64,000 nt of DNA, from positions 496,082 to 560,081 of the forward strand of contig JAVTLE010000011.1 of assembly GCA_033439295.1 (NCBI GenBank), written 5' to 3'. A model generated the notes under the pieces. The model worked only from the letters and a program-made list of their open reading frames with translations. It was not told where the DNA came from and made no database searches. Position numbers and translations under genes: made by a program. This document shows positions 59,573 through 64,000 of this stretch, in pieces. Numbering within the stretch: position 1 is the stretch's first letter; each line of letters starts with the position of its first letter. The DNA is from Deuterostichococcus epilithicus (taxonomy: Eukaryota; Chlorophyta; Trebouxiophyceae; Prasiolales; Stichococcaceae).

Positions 59573-62500
59573 ATGCGGCGTGGGCTGTCTCCAGCCGCTG
59601 TTCTTGTCATTCTCGCGCACCAGCTTCTCCATTTCCAACGGGCAGCGGCGTCGAGGGGCGTACCGTGCAATGGTAGTGTACCAGCAGCCGTCAGCATCAG
59701 ATCGGCTACCACCAGCAGCGGCAGGGAGAAGGACCCATCGAGTTCGTCGACGACATTCCGCCGTCAAATGGCCCAAGCTTCCGCGCCATCTGGTGCCAGT
59801 GCGCCCGCCGCCGCAGCGCCACTGTATGTAACCGTTTGGCTTCCAGCACACTGGCGTCGGAGGGTCCCCAGTGCAATCCAGTGCTGCAAAGCTGCACAGT
59901 CTACGGTTGACAACTTTCAGCTGTCAGTGCCATGCATGTCAGCGTGTGGTGTGCTGCTCCCTGCCGCAGTCGTGGCCGCCGAAAGCATCGTGGCGGACAA
60001 GGTGCTGCGGCCAGGCGAGGTGCCGCCGGGATCCGGCGCGCTCTTCCTGCAGCTCACGTACAGAATAGGTGCGCACTGTACGGCGGTGCCTGCTGCGGCA
60101 ACCTTACCAACGTTAGCAGGCTGGGTGTCCGCTCGATCAACAAAGCCATGTAATGGCTGCAGCTGCGCAGTGCTGCTGCATGGCAGCATGCACGCCTGAC
60201 AGTGGGCTGCTGCGCTAAGTCCAAAGCTCTTCATGCCTGCCGCTGCAGTGGGGCCAGATCTGCTGCCGATCTCGCCGAGGCTGCTGCAGGCGCTCCAGCA
60301 GTCCTTTGACTCATTTTCTCCGTGTTCAACTTCGAGGCGAGTCTTGGCTGCGTTGGCGCGTGCCGTTATGTATGTTGCACAGTCAGCGGCCCCTTGGCAG
60401 CCCGGAAGCAGCAGCAGGCGCCATTCAATGATTCCTCTGTGCCACTGCGCCCAGGTCAATGTGACTATGCTCGAACCGGCAAAGAGCACTGCAGTCAAGA
60501 CAGTCCCGGCAGCTGCCCTGACATCACAAGGTACGAGCCAGCAGACCTGTAATTGCTCGTACGAGGCATGTTTTCGATCCTCGGACTGCAAGTTTGGCTG
60601 TGCACTGTGCGCTGCCGGCGCCGTGTTGCAGATGGAACCTGGTTCGCTAGCCTTGTACGCTCAAACCACGGGGCATCATGAGCATCATTTCCAGCTGTGC
60701 TGGGAGCAGTGGTACTATGGTGAGCTTGGGTGTTGCTCTGGCCATGTGCTTCGTGGTTGGCAGCCATAACCGTTCGGGGAAAGCAGATTGCGCAGCTGCA
60801 AGTCGCTTGCTGCTGCTGCGGCTGGAGCGCTTGCTCCTTGAACGCTGCGGTTGCGTCTTTCACAAATATACGGTTGCCGGCGTGCAGACGGCAGCACACA
60901 CGCGGCGCAGGGCGCCAGCTCGCGCCGCAGGCTGTAGCAGGGCGTGCTCAACACCAGGTCCGCGGCGCGCCGCGAGTTCCGGGCAATAGATGCCGTTGTT
61001 GGTGTGTACGTGACGCGGCAAACCGTTTTTGAGAGCCTCGGTCAGCGGCGCTAGAAGGAGCAGCTGCAGACGCTGGCCACCTTGATGCGCACTGTGGGCT
61101 ATCAGGTGAGCTGCTTCATCCAGAGCATGTTCATCATGTTGTTCAGCAAATTCACTTTGCCCGGCAGTCTCCAGGACGATTCCGAGCACCGAGCATTGCG
61201 GTCCAAGTCAGCATCCAATTGCAGATGGTGGGGACCTAAGTCACGCCGGCATGGTCGCGCAGCTGGCTGGCACTGGACGTGCTTCGTTCAACAGCTCTTC
61301 TTGTAGGCTGGCGGCACTGCTGCAACTTTAGGCTGGTTTGGAGACTGGTAGTTTCATCGCTGATGCTGGCCGCTGGCGCACATGCAGGCGAGGTTCATGC
61401 CGCAGAACTCTGGGCTCATCAACAACACCATCACCATCAATACGCGGCTGCCTCGATCCTTTCAGAACTTCCAATCAACGACGTTCATTGTCCTGGTTCA
61501 GGTGCGGCCATGATTATGTGCTAAGGTGTCGCTGCTGATGCAGCGACTCTTACGACAGCACCCTGAGCGTGCACAACATGCACTGACCTTTGCCAGCCAA
61601 CGCAAAACCGCTTCACAGTTTACGTGTCGCCCAGCACCTCGATCTCATCATCCACCATGCGGCTCAGCGCCAGCCCAGTGGCGGGTCATCGCAAGTGCTC
61701 CTGCTGGTATGAGCAAAGAACTGTTGGCACATCTGAATATAATGCTGAGGATGGGGCCATCCAAGCCGACATGCGGAGTCAGGGTACTCAGTCCATGCAA
61801 GCACGATTGCGGCGGTGCTACCGTCGCCCACACGACCTCACACACACTGCTGGTGCTCTGTTCGCAGTTGGCGGGGCGCAAAGCCGCACTGGAAACTGTG
61901 GAGGCGCAGACCGCGCTGGAAACCGTGCTGGCTGACAACACGCCGGCCTACACATACGGGACCCTGCTGGGCATAAATCGCACCGCGGACCTCTCTGCGG
62001 CGGTCGTGAGCATGATCCTCACCACGACGCACCCCAACGGCACCTTCACGCCGCAGGTCAGCGGTCCCTCCAGAGAGCGGCCGGGCGTGAGGCGAGGGCA
62101 CTAGCGCCGCCGATTTTCTGCTGCATTGTTGCCAGCATGACAGCAGCATACGCTTGTGGCCGTGCTACCCTTTTGTTGCTGCCGCCCCTGTGATTGCAGA
62201 TGGACATGGGAGCTGGTGCAGGCAGACAATAAGGATTTGCGCTCCAGCGCTTCGTCACCCCTGCTGAGTGAATCCGTCTGTGCCTCGCAGAATCTGACGG
62301 ACCTGCTGCAGCCCACCGCTGCAACACACCTGGCAGACACTGGCGTTGCAGGCAACGCCGCGGTCTTCGTGTCTTATGCGCAGTTTCCGCCCTTTGGGGT
62401 GAGTTGTGCGTGGCGCGCTCCCTTGTGCGTGTGATGATTTGACGGTCTGCAGGCATGCTGCATGCCGCCTTGCTACCGCCTTGGCAAGCCTCGCACAACC

Positions 62501-64000
62501 TAGGCAGGAGCGGTGGCAGGAACCATACCGCCTTGCTCCCGCAAGCCGAGCCTCAGCCAGGCAGCGTCGCACAGAGGTGCCCTTTGACCTGCTGATTCAG
62601 TGCATATGTTGTGTTTCATGCCTGCAGCGCTGAGACCTCACACTGCGTGTCATTCTCTGCGTGCAGGACCCAGCGGCCCTCGCAGCTCGTCCCGTCAGCT
62701 CAGTGCCGCTGTGAGTGCATGCACCGCAATGTGTCCTCGATTTTCCTGCACGCCCGATGGTCCCTCAGCTAGGCAGCGCCCGCAGGGGGTTTTATTCAAG
62801 CAGCTTCCCGAACTGCTTGACATAAGTGCCGTGCCGTGCCTGTCCGGTTTGGTCAGCAGATGCTCATGGAGTACGTGTCTTCTTTACAACGCACAAGCAA
62901 CCGGCAAGCAGCTTCTGTCTTCTCCAACTTTGATGGGTCCGATCTGTGGTGAAGGTTTCCGAATGCCATGCAGGCCTGATATAATTACGAGTGCAGTGGA
63001 GGGTGGTGGTGGCGGTCTGGGCCCTGGGGGCATTGCGGACGTTGCCATAGGCGCGCTGGCTGCCGTGGCGCTTGTCATCGGTGTTACAGGTGATCTGGGC
63101 GCAAACCTGCTGTCAGAGTGGGCAAAAAGTGGGTGACTGCTTCACAGCAGCCTTGGACACAGCTGTGCTGAAACACATGGCAGGCGCCATGACGACCCAC
63201 TGGTTGCTCCATCTTCGCTGCTGACGCCCTGGACTGCTCAGCAGGCTGCAACACCCATTGCTGATATTTCATGGTGGCTGTCCTCGCAGCTGTGCTCATC
63301 CATCGGCGGCGCCGCATAGCACAAGGCTTGATGGAAGGTTGGTTCCTTCCACCTTCCATGTTGATGCATTGAACCTCCTCACGGAAGTTGCACTGTGTTC
63401 TACTTGATGCCTGGCAACAGAAGGGGGGATGGTTGAAAGGGTAGATGCAATTAGATCCACCTGTCTGTGGCGGGTGCGGGACCTGCTTCTCAGCCGACTA
63501 CCCGTACCGACGCTGTGGCACCTCTGGCCTCGCTCGGAAGGGCGCGCCAGCTTCGCCAATGCTGCCGCCCACGTACACGATGCCGGCAAACATGCTGACA
63601 CGTCTTTGCGAGCCCCAGTCCAAAATCAGGTCGCTCAAGACGTGTATCTAAATGTCTGGCTGCAGGCAAGGGCGGGCACAAGCTGGGCGGGTTCGACCAG
63701 CAGCTGCAGGGCTGGTTCATCCCGCCAGAGGTCATTCAAATCTGCAAGCACGCCGACGGCCGCGAGTGGCTGCTCGGCGAGGGAGCGTACGGGCGGGTGA
63801 GGCTTTCCTAGCTACAGGAACGTGACGCGATGCGATGTTGAGGGCAACAGTCGACGCATCGTGCACTGGCCGCGAACGTCCTGTCAACAGTTCACAATAT
63901 TTACGAAGTCTCCCCGTCATGCGGCAGCCAAGGGTCAGGCGCCCCACCCGATAGTGTACCAGACCCTCAATGATTGCAGGCCCGGCGCACTGTTGGGCGC
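59573..64000 (+). CDS. Receptor-like TKL kinase 5 (partial, runs off window; possibly damaged)
   Basis: Exon 1 (59573-59822) gives a signal peptide (SPAAVLVILAHQLLHFQRAA). Modules: about 59971-60068 (VLRPGEVPPGSGALFLQLTY), about 60249-60330 (LPISPRLLQALQQSFDSF), about 60453-60530 (VNVTMLEPAKST), about 60885-61105 (VVGVYVTRQTVFESLGQR), about 61385-61500 (ARFMPQNSGLINNTITINTR), about 61868-62056 (INRTADLSAAVVSMIL), about 62290-62400; membrane segment about 63020-63090 (IADVAIGALAAVALVIGVTG). The first kinase exon ends at 63796 (LQGWFIPPEVIQICKHADGR, LLGEGAYGR) with a good GT donor; the rest lies beyond the window. Two TAG codons fall in the frame of the 60885-61105 module, at 60934 and 61053. 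The first may be intronic, since an AG acceptor follows it at once. The second, in GQRR-TAG-KEQLQ, aligns with Gln in kinase 4. The gene may therefore be decaying, or hold sequencing errors. The membrane and kinase exons look undamaged. Confidence 0.7.
63331..63368. repeat. Hairpin repeat, copy 2 (kinase 5 intron)
   Basis: Arms ATGGAAGGT and ACCTTCCAT, then GTTGATGCA, nearly identical to the copy at 56307-56344. It lies in intron or inter-module sequence between the membrane exon and the first kinase exon of kinase 5. Confidence 0.8.

Noticed and set aside
1-64000. CRISPR arrays, bacterial operons, complete transposons, LTR or virus-like elements
   Set aside because: No spaced repeats, transposase, reverse transcriptase, integrase or capsid-like protein was recognised on either strand.

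Overview
The window looks like nuclear DNA of a green alga, probably a core chlorophyte. It is GC-rich with many short GT-AG introns, some apparent GC-AG introns, long Ala/Gln/Pro/Gly runs and CAG or GCC microsatellites. It carries a plastid-type ferritin and a plastid-type SufB whose exons are spread over the minus strand. I see no bacterial operon, no CRISPR array and no virus-like element. A few N bases mark uncertain GC-rich spots.

Layout. 484-3318 (minus): plastid ferritin. 3957-13264 (plus): receptor-like kinase 1, divergent from ferritin. 14713-14783 (minus): tRNA-Gly(UCC). 16612 to about 22159 (minus): SufB of plastid Fe-S cluster assembly. About 23874-29287 (plus): a putative nuclear regulator with a forkhead-like winged helix and a polyglutamine tract. 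31050-41448, 43149-50521, 51684-58944 and 59573 to beyond 64000 (all plus): receptor-like kinases 2 to 5, the last cut by the window end.

The main content is the tandem family of five transmembrane kinases. Each begins with a signal peptide. A common ectodomain of short alpha/beta-looking modules follows, encoded exon by exon in the same order, then one transmembrane segment. Four of the five show a complete tyrosine-kinase-like (TKL) kinase domain and an Ala/Ser/Gly-rich tail; only the start of the fifth is in the window. I do not recognise the ectodomain as a named family. Where visible, the catalytic loops read HSD, HCD or HGD instead of HRD, and the metal-binding motif is DVG or DMG instead of DFG. 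The family is therefore non-RD, a type known in plant immune receptors; any role here in sensing is inference. Ferritin (iron storage) and SufB (Fe-S assembly) are both iron-related plastid functions, but their proximity may be chance.

Most exon edges were placed by eye from GT/AG sites and paralogue comparison. Kinase-domain, SufB and ferritin edges are mostly good to the base. Ectodomain and C-terminal tail edges are approximate.
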